Assembly (NCBI RefSeq): GCF_015706575.1
Contig: NW_024037059.1
Span: 36,218,129 to 36,282,128, forward strand
DNA from: Patiria miniata
Taxonomy: Eukaryota > Echinodermata > Asteroidea > Valvatida > Asterinidae
Direction of reading: 5' to 3'
Length of the DNA stretch: 64,000 bases
In this document: piece after piece, positions 11,571 through 23,442 of the stretch
Position numbering within the stretch: position 1 is the first letter of the stretch
Layout: each line of letters opens with the position of its first letter
Notes under the pieces: generated by a model
Database searches by the model: none
The model's input: only the letters and a program-made list of their open reading frames with translations
What the model was told of the DNA's origin: nothing
Position numbers and translations under genes: made by a program

Positions 11571-12555
11571 GTATGTCTTTCTGCATCACAAGTTAAAGTT
11601 ACTTGGGATCATTTGTTTGTGTGCTTGTTCCCCCTTTGAAGCACCAAAAATTGATCCAAATCTGAAGATGGGTGCATAACAACTAGCATGTGGAAGTTTT
11701 AACTCAATTCAATTTAATTCAGTTCAATAGCAACATTTATTTCCATACTTTCTACAAGCAGTTCAACTTAAGTTTGTCAATAAAACCAATATAAACCTTG
11801 GCTTGTAGAGAACAACTTTACACAGACACAGACACCCGGGACAGTTTACACAGACAATAGGAGTAAACACCAAAAAACAAACAAACAAAAACAAAACAAA
11901 AAACACGAGACCGGACACTGAAGATGGAGACAAAAAGAATAATTACAATGAGGATTAGATCAATAATAGAGATGACACCTTATATGAAAACCGTGTGACT
12001 AATGAAAGAGTGAAGCTAAGGAGTGTGACTAAGGAGGGAAAGCTATGTTTCATATTGTGATAGGAGCGCCCTTTTGTATAAGGATTAAAATGGCCCAAGG
12101 ACAGCATTGTTCTACTGGGTTATTTCATTGTCAATGGTGTTCCACAAACAGCCACTATAGCTCAGTGTCAACTATACATTTTGGAGAAAACAGAGACAGC
12201 ATTTGCAGACATTTTCGGGTCTTGTAACCGGATTCCTTTGCAAAAGCACATACAAAAGTGTGCCCATGTTTTAAAACCACCTTCAATTATTGTTTTCTTA
12301 TAAACGATACCATTTCAGGTGAACTAATTTCACGGGGTACTTAGAACCATCCCTGTCTTCATTTTGAGGCAGATTTTCTCATGAAATCAGTAGCTGCTTT
12401 TCCACATTTTGACCAATGTTCCTACATGTCTTTTAACTCAAAAGACAGAATTTTGAAGAAAAAAAAATCACACATTATGAGGGAAATCAAATAATAAAAA
12501 CCAGTTTGTTGTAACCAAATGTTCCTGAGGTTACCACAAACCAACTGGCCAGCCA

Positions 12556-12634
12556 ACTCGGCAAGATCGATGGTTGAGTGGTAAGAAGTCTGCACTAGTA
12601 ATCAGGAGGTCATGGGTTCGAGTCCTACCTGAGT
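12556..12634 (+). tRNA. tRNA-Thr(AGT)-like sequence, probably a tRNA-derived SINE head or pseudogene
   Basis: An A-box-like GGTTGAGTGGTAAG and a perfect B-box GGTTCGAGTCC have normal spacing. The middle contains CTAGTAA, a threonine AGT anticodon loop. The acceptor strands ACTCGG and CTGAGT pair with one G-T. The length of about 79 bases and imperfect anticodon and T stems argue against a functional gene. It is followed by a T run and by sequence with no clear SINE core. Confidence 0.55.
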
Positions 12635-12969
12635 GATTTTTTTCTCACAATTACTCGGGACAACACAGAGTATACAGTGTTTGTAAAATACATCAGTGAA
12701 GGGCAAAACCCAATATTTAAGTTCCTGCGGTTCTCTAACATTTTGCTGTCTACGTCACTCATCTTACCTGCAGAGCAATCTACTTCTTTGCATATTTCCC
12801 TAGACCAGTAGGTATTTACGCTAAGAGTTTACACAATAGTGCCCTCTGGTGCCCTACCCATAGTGCCCCGCAGCATGTATGCCACGTGAGCGTCCTCTTT
12901 TCTCTAAGCGGCAGGTCGGTTAGGACATGTTTATAATATGCTCGTATCATTACTCTTTTTTTTTTCTAC

Positions 12970-14600
12970 TGCCCTTTATCGCTTAAGAGAAGTTTTTGAT
13001 ATAAGAGTTTGAAGATGAGTTGTAGTGTAGTGTAGTGTGGTAGTGAGATTATTTTAACTGGCCTGTCACAACTGGGAGAAGGGAATCTCCCCTGGGACAG
13101 ACCAAGTTCTCGGGGGACTCTGCCGGTAATGCTGCGCCGTTATCGCTAGTGCTGCAGCTGAACCGCCGAACCGAACTAAAAGTAACAGAACTTGGCCTTC
13201 CGAACCGAACCGAATCCAAAAGTCTGTTCGGAAGAGTTCGGTAAAAATTGTTGATGGCGCTAAGAATCCTAAGGCTTGCAATGAAAGGGCAAAATTAACG
13301 TGCACGGATGATTGAATTTACCATGTTGAAAAGTCTCAGCATTCATCTTCATTATTTACGATGTTCTAGACAGGCATACAAGAGAATAATGGGCCGATAC
13401 ACCTTGAAAAAATCGTACGTACCTGCAATTCTCTCAATGGAATGGGGCAGGAGACCATTTGCGGTGGAGGGTGCGCTTTCCTCGGCACAAGTTACCAGCA
13501 TTTTCATTTTCTTTACCTTGTCAACATTTAAAAATACTTTTTATGGAGTCGGAATTCTTTCCCATGTTCAGTATAAGTTCTTAATTTTCACAATATATTT
13601 TTTTTGTAAAGAATGTATACGAAAAACGATGTAATCTCCCAAAAGAGGGTGAAACACCCCTTTACAAAATTATTGGATCCGTCCACAGAATGAATATTCA
13701 TGGGTGAATCGAAAAGGTTATGGTAGCTACTTGTCAGCTTGTTGATAAAATAATTATGATTTCAAAAGTTTGGCACAGTAAAAGGACCTGTTTGTTCTTA
13801 GATCAAAACTAATCAGCAATTATTGTCACGAAGCAAGTTTTTAGTGCTCTCAGGGCATGCTCGGACGGGACGGAACTCGTCGGGAAAACCGTCAGCATGT
13901 GTGCGGGGAAAATTTTATCATAGTTCCCGGGTCGGATAGGGCTGCGATGGGTAACACGGTAGCAATTTATGATGTTCATTTCTCAACGTCATCAACTAAA
14001 ATTATAACGGTATTTTGTTTACACAACAAAAATAAGATTCCATCCGTCAACTTGTGTTGTAAAGCATGTGGAAATTGTTGTGCCTATTTCTGTCAGACGT
14101 GCGCGTTGCACACGTGTTTGTTCGAACAGGGGAACGGCCTATATGCTTTTCATTGTAGCCCAGTACATTGTACCATGGACATGTACATTACGCACTTCCA
14201 AAGCCGAACCGAACCAAAGTTCGGAGAAAAAAAATCGAACCACAACCGAACGGAAGCGAACCGAACTTTGAGGATCAGTTGCAGCACTTGTTACCGCGTC
14301 AGCAGCTCCGTTGGCCGAGTAGGGGACCTCAAACAGTCTCCATCTCCGGCCAGCTTAGTCGGAACAACCAAACAGAAAGGGCTGCTCTGGCAAAGTTATT
14401 AAATTACACTCCTGTGCCAGAGCCAAACCTAAGAAGGGTCGGCAAGGTAAACGTAGTCCAGACATGGGCTGCACTACACCCTCCATCCTATCACCGAACA
14501 CGGGGCAGTGGGTTTGAATTACCCGTGTCCCCCAGCACAGTCGAGAACGCCACAGGGTGCCGCACAGTGGCGAACGCCACATGGTGCCGGGACTGACTTT
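12970..14600. repeat. Intronic stretch with CCGAACCGAA-type simple repeats
   Basis: Between the exons at 11416 and 14637 there is no recognised gene. Two clusters of CCGAAC/GTTCGG words lie at 13155-13245 and 14200-14275, and a short GTAGT-rich microsatellite lies near 13020. A GC-richer stretch at 14280-14600 gives several overlapping open frames in both orientations without recognisable domains. I see no terminal repeats joining the two CCGAAC clusters. Confidence 0.35.
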
Positions 14601-14636
14601 TTTTACTCAATGTGTTATCGTTGTCTCTATTTTTAG

Positions 14637-14830
14637 ATATTTTACGAGTGCAGCGAGAGGTGCTCAGTGAAACATCATCACACAGTCAAAGCAGCAGTCA
14701 AAGCAGCAGGGATGCATTGTTGACCACTGACAAAGATGAAGAAATCGTTTTACCTCTTTCAGCAAAAATCAAGGAATTTTTCCTGCAAATCAGAAGATGC
14801 TTCAGACTTGTTGCATGGTTAGCATTCAAT
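14637..14830 (+). CDS. CLN3: CLN3/battenin-like protein, internal exon (serine-rich loop to next helix)
   Basis: Acceptor (CTATTTTTAG) and donor (GTAAGT) bound 194 bases. The first two bases complete the aspartate codon begun in exon 11416, giving 64 further open codons and a phase-0 end. The product is a serine-rich acidic cytosolic loop (SETSSHSQSSSQSS) followed by LPLSAKIKEFFLQIRR and the start of a hydrophobic helix (LVAWLAFN). In CLN3 proteins a serine-rich loop also leads into a LSLRERW-like amphipathic segment and then a helix. The next exon in frame is 33425, leaving an 18.6 kb intron that holds most of the repeats described here. Confidence 0.75.
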
Positions 14831-15782
14831 GTAAGTATTACTACAAAAGGCTGTTATAAAAGCAGTTTGCAATTAACATGTCTATTTCACAAGTCACACC
14901 CAGAAAACAGTTTAAGGTTATTTTCTTAAATTTTGTTAGACCTAGTGAGCTACATGTAGGTTGGCATAAGCAACAAAAGTTATTATTGATGGGGCATGTG
15001 ATTTTCCTTGTCAGTTTAATACATGTACTTCAAACAGTGTATTCATAAATACCTAAGACAGTTTACCATTCCTATTGGTCGAGAGCCCGTCATGTGGCCG
15101 GTCTTAAATGGATGATAAAGACATGGCTGGCTGTTCTTAATCACATGAAATTTGGACTCCTAAAAATCCAGTGCCTCTTACCGTTGTATTGGTTGAACGT
15201 TCACAATCCTCACGTAGGCATGCGCAATACTACCAGTGAGTCAGTATTTTATAGTCCTAAATTCACAACGCAATGCCCCAGGTGCATTCTGTGCGACATC
15301 GCGCTATACGCACGCGCCAATCTCCTTATAAGGTAAGGAGTTGTAGAGGAACATTCCATATTATAGTCTGAGGGGTGTTTCATAAAACATGAAGTAAAAT
15401 TGTTGAACAAAATGGTTGGCAACGTCTAGTGTTTGGCTTGTTTTGATTTTTGGACCAAAAGATTTTTTTTTTGGACCACAAATGTATTTATGAATGGGAA
15501 TAAATATGTTTTTGGTCGGTATTAAACACTCTGTTTAAGACCGGACTCCAAAAACAGAGTGTTATATTACCTCCAAAACACACATTTATTCCCTTAATAA
15601 AACCTGAATCTCTGTAAGACATCTTCATTTTGTCACTATACAGTGCAATAGAAGGAGCTATCTTCAGATTTAATCTAAAGGCCATTCTCAGAAGGCAGAA
15701 TATCAAATCAGGTTAAAAAGTGTATTTTGAGGTCAATTTCTTATGATAATGCCCTCTTTTATCTGATATATATGGTCTTTAA

Positions 15783-16298
15783 AGGGAAAATACAACATTT
15801 GCAAACATCAAAAAATAAAACTACCAAATCATTTTGAAATACCTTGCTGGACTGTTCGTGAATGACAGTGTAAAGCATCCTGTAAAATCATGGCACCTGG
15901 TATACTGTCATTTTCAAGAAAAGTGGTATTTTTGTATCAATTTCCAACGCTGGTCGGCCGATCAGCGTTGGAAAAAAACTGGCTTTTTTTTTCAAATACT
16001 GGCCCCAATTGACCATCGCACTTGTTTGCAATCGATTACACACCTATGAACGGGTACAAGCCAGCTAGACTGGTTCCCTGACCTTACAATTCCCCAATGT
16101 ATGTAAACTGCTCTGTTTCTTCTTATATGGAGTCAGGGAACCAGACTACAGGAAAATGATTGTTTTTCTTGGTTTTTATAGCATTTTTGAACCCAAAACC
16201 TCAAAAAGTCAGTGTAACTATATTTGCTATATATTTCCAACCCCCCAATTCCATCCATTTCTGAAAATTACAGCAAAAGCAAATGATGTATATTCCCT
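15783..16298. mobile_element. piggyBac-type MITE, 516 bp, copy 1
   Basis: It is flanked by TTAA on both sides (15779-15782 and 16299-16302). The terminal inverted repeats are AGGGAAAATACA and TGTATATTCCCT. TTAA targets are the signature of piggyBac-type elements. The interior contains the palindrome CCAACGCTGGTCGGCCGATC and a longer hairpin whose arms read CTGGTTCCCTGAC and GTCAGGGAACCAG. There is no coding capacity. A second copy is at 41517-42030. Confidence 0.8.
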
Positions 16299-16302
16299 TT
16301 AA

Positions 16303-16580
16303 TGGGTTTGTATGAAGCCCGGGAAGGAACAGGGTGGAATTTTTTTTGGGATTTTGCTAATTCGTTCGCACGAATTGCTAATTCGTTCGCACAAATTGTT
16401 ATTTCGTTTGCACAAATAGTTATTTCGTTCGCACGAATTGCTATTTCGTTTGCACGAATTAATAATTCGTTCCCACGAATTACTAACGCGTCCCGGATAC
16501 ACAAATTATAGTTGAGTATATATGGCCCCCCCCCCCCCCCGATAACTTTCACCAATTTTTTGGGGTGCCTTTAACCCTAT
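16303..16580 (-). repeat. Minisatellite element, inverted arm with ~6 copies of a 21-bp unit
   Basis: At 16356-16490 the unit GCTAATTCGTTCGCACGAAT repeats about six times with substitutions. The flanks (TATGAAGCCCGGGAAGGAAC outside, ACTTTCACCAATTTTTTGGG inside) match, in reverse orientation, the flanks of the larger array at 21055-21660. Because the unit is 21 bases it stays open in several frames on both strands; these frames are not genes. It abuts the right TTAA of the piggyBac-type MITE. Confidence 0.75.
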
Positions 16581-17854
16581 CATTACCACATTGTTTATTG
16601 ACTTGGCTCTCCCCGGGACCAAATTGTTTGCTCAGTCATGCAGAAATCACTAGAGCGTGAACAAAATGACCACAAGTCCAAATCTCACCTTTTTCAACCC
16701 AGATTTTCACTGCAAAGGAGTGATTTAAATCATAGGTGTCGTGTGTAAAGTTTGTTCCTTGAACCTTACTCTTGTATGTGATGTAAAAATGAAGTCCATA
16801 TGTGTAAATATAAGAAAGTTATGCCTTTTTGTTCATCTGGTCCCATTTATCAAACTGCAAGCCATTTCACCACATGACCAAATGGCACTCCATACCTCAA
16901 TTTGTGCGTGGATACTTCTGAAGCACTTTTCTCATTTTTTTGTAATGGCTTCACTATGAATAAACTACACCATTAGAATGATCCGAAAATGCTCTTTCAG
17001 CTGATATATGGTTGATGCATGGACGGCCAAACATATCAACATGCCACCTTTCTGAAAAGTAGTGAATTTATCAGTGTTGAGGGTGTTCTGTGTGTGGTTT
17101 CCTGGTCGACTAAAGTCGCCCATGGGAACCAGCAGGGGGGTTCTTCTTGTCGACAAAAGTCGCCCATGGTAAGGAAAGGGATAAGGGTCTTCAAACACAT
17201 TTTGGATGTTAACAGAAGAAGAAAAAAACGATGCGAAGGCTATATCCAAGATGGCGGCCAGTATGGCTGCCAAAATTGGTAAAAACAGGGGAAAAGGGTA
17301 TATATCAACCAAATAATGTGATAAAACGTCGCATATCTGACGAAGTGACGAATGGGCCATTTTGGTGTTTTTTTATTTAGTTGAGTTTTAGGATTCAAAA
17401 TATTTGAATTGTCATATTTTTAGGTTTTTAATTCATGAAAACACTTCATTTTTGTTGTTCCGAAACCCACTAAGTGACGAATCGGCACATGTTGAAAAAA
17501 TTGTTTCTTGCACACTGACGAATAATTTATTCAACGCTTGGTATATCAGGACAGTGCACATCTATCATCTGATGAAGTTAGGAATAATCAGGTTATTGGT
17601 TACCCACAAACTCGTCTTAATAATTGAATGGCCCTTTAGGGAACCGGGGATCTTCTGTTTCGCGCGCTTTCCGTCAGCTTTCAAAACAAACTAACGGCAC
17701 TGCAACATTATAATGATGACTAAAAAGAGATAACCGAAACTACTTCACCTTTATGTATTTTTATGTGTGTGGAGTTATAATTGTTAAAATGAACGGAGTA
17801 CTAGGCTAGGTCTGCGCGGCGTATATATAAGCCTAAACAGACTGGGATTTATTT

Positions 17855-18480
17855 AAAACGTGCGATATATTTTCCTTCAAAACCAGCGTTTTATAGGAAT
17901 TCCACAATAGGCCTACGGCATTTCGAGATATTCTCGAAGACGGAGTCCCTTCAAGCAGCAGCTAATTAGAGCAGATGACCGTATTGGAAAAAAACCCATA
18001 CTGAAATGAAGTGGGTAAAAATAAGGATTATTAAATAAAAATATTATTTATTCAAAACATGTGCGGTACATTTTCTTTAAAAACTACGTTCTATGGGAGA
18101 CCCGAAATACTGCATTTCAAGATATTCTTGAAAACGGAGCCCATTTAAGTGGCTAATTAGAGCAAAAAACCTCATTGGAATGAGCCTATACTGAAATAAA
18201 GTGTGCCCTGGAGAGTGATGATTAGGATCATAATAAAATAAAAATATGAACCATTTCAAACATGTGCGGTACACTTTCTTTAAAAGACGACGGTCTACAG
18301 GATACCAAAAACACTGCATTTCGAGATACAATAAAGTTTGTATTCTTGGAAACGGAGCCCTTTAAGCGGCTAATTATAGCAAAATGTCTAATGGTAATAA
18401 GCCTGCACTGCGATTATTATGCCTGGGAAGATAAAAAGTATGGGATTATGAAACAAAACTATGATTGTTTTTAAAACAAT
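17855..18480. repeat. Three-copy ~200 bp tandem repeat
   Basis: Units begin near 17855, 18054 and 18256 with phrases like CATGTGCGGTACATTTTCTT. They continue through a TTTCGAGATATTCTCGAA-type palindromic segment to GCTAATTAGAGCA. Identity is moderate, so the array is old. No gene is seen in 17290-18590. Confidence 0.65.
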
Positions 18481-18599
18481 TGCTGTCTTTTAATGAATGA
18501 ATGAATAAATAGTGTTGTTCGTTGTTAGTTTGCATTTACATATTTGTTTCCCTATTATTTTGTTGCGTCCATTCGAGATATTTTCCTTTATAATAACTT

Positions 18600-20090
18600 T
18601 TTGTATACCCCGCGGCGAAGCCAAAGGGGCATACTGTTTCCGCCTTGTCCTTCCGTGGGTGGGTGTGTGGGTGTGTACGTGAACTACATGTATATACACC
18701 CTGAGGACAGACAGACAAAGGAAGAACAACAGATTCTTTGTTGTCCTCGAGAGTTCATCTTTTGTTGAAATCGGTCCTTGGTCGTGCGTTTGTGTGCTTA
18801 GTCTATGGGAGAGTGTTATATTACAGGGACAAAGGAAAAGACAAAGCATTGTCCTCGAGAGTATAGTAAAACACGACTGGGTGTGTGAGTTTGTCTTACA
18901 TTCACTATGTGGACTTGTGAACAAAAGACGTCCACATAAAGCAGGTTGTGTTGACGTTATGTGGACTAAGCCATGTCCACATAACATTTCGCCCTCTCTG
19001 GAAAACAGGTTTAGAGGCATTTTTGGGTTAAGTTTATCCGTGGCAAAATGAAGAGAAACACTAAAGGGAATCATAGAAAAAAAAATTGGGTTGAAAGAGT
19101 TTTCACAGTTAAAGTAAAGTTATTTTTTGTACCGAGTTTTCTTAACTACACGAAAACAAAGGAATGTCCACATAGCGTATGTAAAACAAACATGGGTGGG
19201 TGTGCGTGGGTGTGTGTGTGTGCGTGTACAAACACTGCCTTGTGGGGTACCGGAACAATGGGAGGTACCCCACAAGGAATGCCCACCGACTTGCGGGGTA
19301 CCGTTTTGGTACCCCACAAGTTTTTCACGAAATAGATATATGGATTTTACTCAAAAACAAGGAATGTCCAAGGTGGGTTGATCCGTCGCAAATGGAAGAG
19401 TTTCTGAAAAGGGATATTAAGACTGAATTTCAGCCCAGGAAATTAACTATGGTCAAAATAAGAGCATTTTGACATAAGTGTGCGACCTTGCAAATTTTAG
19501 TACACGAGAACAAAGGAAGTACCCCACTTCTATGCCTATGTAAGCGCGAGTATGTAAACACTGGCAATTGTGGACGTAGGCCAAAAGAATTGGGGTGCAA
19601 ACAATACGTCCACGATTGACCGAATGTCCACGATATCAAATCGTGTACAAAACCAATGAGAGCTGTCGCCAAAGAGTACAAACAAAGGAAAGAGGATTAT
19701 GGACAATGGGGCGTCCACGATTGCTGGCATTTACACACATGTGTTCCTGTATTGTATTACGCTCGAGGACAGACAACAAAAGGAGCACAAAGGGGCCTTT
19801 CATCCTCGAACGACGGTGCCTATTGTCCTCGAATGAAGGATTGTGCGCTTAGTCTATGGGAAAGGTTTAGATCAGGGAACAAAGGAAAACACAAATCCTC
19901 GGGAAGCATAGCAAAAAACGACTGTGTGTGTGTGTTGCCGGACAAATCTTGTCAGCGCGATAACTTGAGAAATACTTAACATATGAACTTCAAATTTGGT
20001 TTGTGGATCGTTCTTGGTAATCCTAAGAAACTTATTGCATTGGGGGCTGAAAGGTCAAGGGTCAAGGTCACAGTGGCTAAAACAAAAGAA
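18600..20090 (+). repeat. Invertebrate dispersed repeat expanded with short motif pairs
   Basis: The left part (TACCCCGCGGCGAAGCC) and the right part (CGCGATAACTTGAGAAATAC, then GGTCAAGGGTCAAGGTCACA) resemble the two ends of a repeat I recognise from many marine invertebrate sequences. Between them is about 1.3 kb of unusual modular sequence. ACAAAGGAA recurs roughly eight times (for example 18825, 19157, 19508 and 19877), usually followed or preceded by paired GTCCAC/GTGGAC, GGTACCCC/GGGGTACC or GTCCTCGA words. Long frames on both strands arise from this repetition and are not considered genes. Confidence 0.5.
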
Positions 20091-20829
20091 ATCTTGTATT
20101 TATTCTGAGATAATAGGGATTAATTCATATAAAACCTACAGAAAACACTAATGATGTCAATGAACGTTCCATGTGACAATTACATGTACATGTAAGTTGA
20201 TGTTAAAGAGTGGTGTTATGTCATGGGAACAGTCACGGTTGCAGGGCATTTGTGTTTGTAAACACACCTGACTTGTTTGTATATAATTACGCTACTTTAT
20301 ATAATAGCGAGTACTTGGATTTGAACGTGGGGTTCAAGCATTACCATATGGTTTTCCTTAGAAAATATAGAAAAAGTTTGTAAAACATAAACATTTCTTT
20401 GAAAATGTGCGTATTTAGCATTGTAAAGAAGTGACGAATATGCCATTGATTGGTGATGCGAAAACGCGTGCACAATCAAAATGTTATCTTAGACTTTTAC
20501 TTGGCGAATAAGCACAATGACGTTTATTGCTATCTCGCGAAGTGACAAATAAGTTTCACAGCAAGAATTAGACAAACCTTTACTCTTTTGAGCAAAAAAC
20601 AAAGTAATAGATGTACTTAAACAAACAACTAACTACCTTGCATTAATTAAGAATGTAAACAAGCGGAAAAGTGGCATCGAAAATGGACACGTAAAAAGTG
20701 TTAAACTTTAAACGTGTTTTTCTCAGAATGGTGTTTCCGCGCATTTGCGCGTATTCGTTGGTTCGTCAGATACGCGACGAAAAGCATAAATAAATTGGTT
20801 AGTTATATGTTTTAGACCCTCAGAAACTC

Positions 20830-21660
20830 ATTTCTGGTATCCTTTTTTTCCTATCATGCTTCAAATCCAAGATGGCGGACATTTGAAGCATGATAGCCAA
20901 AAAAACGATACCAGAAATGAATTTGTGAGGGTACAAAACATATAACTAACAATTTCACTCATGATTTTATCATATTATTAGGCTGATATGTGACTTTTTC
21001 CATTTTTTACCAATATTTTTTACTGTTAACATCCAATATGTGTTTTAGGACCCTACAAGGCACCAAAAGAATTGGTGAAAGTTAGTTCTGGGGCCAGGTG
21101 GGGGGGGGGGGGGGGGGTGCACGGGGGTTCAATCCCCATACATACTCAACTATAACTTGTGGATCTGGGAACGCGTTAGTAATTCTTGGAAACGAGTTGG
21201 TAATTCGTGCGAACGAAATAGCAATTCGTGCGAACGAAATAGCAATTCATGCGAACGAAATAAAAATTTGTGCAAACGAATTAGCAATTCGTGGGAACGA
21301 AATAGCAATTCGTGCGAACGAAATAACAATTCAAGCGAACGAATTAGCAATTCATGGGAACGAGTTAGCAATTCGTGGGAACGAGTTAGCAATTCGTGGG
21401 AACGAAATAGCAATTCGTGCGAATGAGTTAGCAATTCGTGCGAATGAGTTAGCAATTCGTGCGAACGTATTAGCAATTTGTGGGAACGAAATAGCAATTC
21501 GTGCGAACGAAAAACAATTCATGCGAACAAATTAGCAATTCGTGCAAACGAATTAGCAATTTGTGGGAACGAGTTAGCAATTCGTGCGAACGAGTTAGAA
21601 ATTCATGAGAACGAATTAGGAAATTCCACTCTGTCCCTTCCCGGGCTTCATAGGTTTGGT
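20830..21660 (+). repeat. Minisatellite element with ~21 copies of a 21-bp unit
   Basis: At 21172-21619 the unit AGCAATTCGTGCGAACGAAAT repeats about 21 times with scattered changes. The left flank has a long G run (21100-21117) and ATTGGTGAAAGTTAG; the right flank has CCCTTCCCGGGCTTCATAGG. Both flanks match the inverted copy at 16303-16580. A further inverted repeat, TCATTTCTGGTATC with TCAAATCCAAGATGGCGG, lies at 20828-20925. The seven-residue protein repeats (IRANEIA, NSCERNS) are a by-product of the 21-base period. Confidence 0.75.
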
Positions 21661-23020
21661 TTTTCTTCTGATTTGTTCCGTTGTTCTTCTATCCCAAACC
21701 CATAGACTCTGTACATGTTTCATTTTCAGGGTCAGTTTTGGCAATAAACAGACTTTAATCTTGATGAAACTTGTCATACACTAAGACTCCATGGTAAGTC
21801 GTGCAGGGACAAGTGACGTCATGATGACATCATCACCTGTCATGTGACGTCATCTTAAAGGTACATTTTTCAACAGCCTGTAGAGTCAGCGCGCAGCGTG
21901 CTAGATGATAAGGCACACGGCAAAGTTTAATTTGCAACGAGTTGACGGTCTTTGACTCTTTGAGAATCCATGAGGTTTTTCAAGCGTCAGTAGTGCCCCT
22001 TGAAAATAGACGAGAAACCCATTTGCGAGGCAGTGAGTGGTAAGTGAGAATTTTTTTTTTTTAATAATACCATTTATTTTTATGATTATTTCGTTGTAAA
22101 GGTTATTAATTAGGCTAGTGAAATAAGGTATGGAATATAAACAGTTTGTTTTAACACAACTTGCATGTTTTGAGTGATCCGAACTGTTTCGAGATAACTT
22201 TGGACAAAATGTGTCCTTTGCTGGAATCTTGAAATGAAATAAGATTGTATCAGTGGTTCTTGTACATTTGCTTTACAGAGTTTGGGCCTAGTACTGTGAA
22301 CCGATTTGTCATTTTTTTCCCCTTAGTCTTGTGCTGGCGCTTCCTCACATACATGCACATAGGCCTACACGTACATCAATGGAAATCATGTAGTTTAGGA
22401 CACCTCTAATGTTTTACAAGTCCGTTCAAAAATCACAACCCTGCCCTCTTTCCACACAATTAAGCAAGCTGATATTCAACATGGTGTCTTAGCGATCTAT
22501 TTAGATGATTCCAAACACATAAAGTGACTTTTCCCGCTTGTACCGCTGCCAAATGTTTAAGTATTAAGTTCCAAAACACAAAGTGTCTTTTCATTCTCTT
22601 ATATGGGAACGGGGTCCTAAACTACACGACTACCACATCAAGTACACAAGACATACATGTACACATGTAGCCTACGTGTAATAAATGGTTGCACTTGCAG
22701 GTCAAGTTGGTCCATTTTAAAATCAGACGGTTAGTTTACAATGTAGGTTATCTGCATGAAACAGTTTTTGGGAGTCATGATACAATGTATGTTACAAACA
22801 TTTCCCCCCCCCCCCAAAAAAAATTAACAATAAAAATATGGTTTATGTAAAAAAAATCTATGAATTTGTAAGGAAAACACTCATTGAGTTATTGGAGAGT
22901 CTGTCCTTTCCTTTTTTGTTGGTAACACTTTGAAGAGGACAAATGTTATTGTTATACCTCCATCTTGAATACTGTGTTAATTTTCATTGGCCTAGAGAAC
23001 GATCACGCGTTAAGTTTATA
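21660..23020. other. Intronic sequence without recognised features
   Basis: This stretch lies inside the large intron between exons 14637 and 33425. It contains TGACGTCA words near 21820-21850 and poly-T and poly-C runs, but no credible frame, terminal repeat or RNA gene that I can support. Confidence 0.5.
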
Positions 23021-23024
23021 AAAA

Positions 23025-23085
23025 GTCGTGGCACACTCCCTTTGGGATATCATGTACGTGATATCCCACAGGGGGTGTGCTATGA
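23025..23085. repeat. ~60-base palindrome
   Basis: The sequence GGGATATCATGTACGTGATA lies at the centre of an inverted repeat whose arms include GTCGTGGCACACTCCC and the near complement GGGGGTGTGCTATGAC. It could form a strong hairpin. No protein is associated. Confidence 0.75.
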
Positions 23086-23311
23086 CTTTGTACATATACG
23101 GCACGTACGGTGTGAAATGCTTGTTTCATTGGTACCCACACTATTTTTTCACACATGAGTGTGGGCAGCGAACTAGCAGACGATCAGCTGTTTCAAGCAT
23201 GCGACATGCATGTGAGTTGCCGTTCGATTGTCGTGATTGTTGTATTTACTGCCGTTTGTTTTTGTGATTTTTACATCAAAATCCAATGAATCCAAGACAG
23301 AGGTATAACAC

Positions 23312-23442
23312 AACAATTGTTGACTGCTGTGATGTGGGATATGGCGTTTTGAACACCCGAGGGACTTCGCCTCGGGTGCTATATATGCACCCTTTGGGTG
23401 TTCAAAACGTCATATCCCACATCACAGCAGTCAACAATTGTT
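23312..23442. repeat. 131-base palindrome with 47-base arms
   Basis: The left arm (from AACAATTGTTGACTGCTGTG to AACACCC) and the right arm (from GGGTGTTCAAAACG to CAGTCAACAATTGTT) are reverse complements with one visible mismatch. The loop contains a second small hairpin (CACCCGAGG...CCTCGGGTG). It is probably a foldback element. Near-perfect arms mean recent formation or ongoing correction between arms. Confidence 0.8.

Noticed and set aside
12556..12634. Functional tRNA-Thr gene
   Set aside because: The boxes are good, but stems are imperfect and the length is unusual; kept only as tRNA-like.
18490..19981. Frames up to 194 codons on both strands in the 18.5-20 kb region
   Set aside because: They coincide with a repetitive modular element, occur on both strands and show no known domain.
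21172..21619. Possible CRISPR-like array
   Set aside because: The repeats are contiguous with no unique spacers, and the sequence is clearly from an animal genome.
16268..21705. Seven-residue repeat proteins (IRANEIA, NSCERNS) on both strands
   Set aside because: They follow directly from a 21-base DNA repeat and appear equally on both strands and at two loci in inverse orientation.
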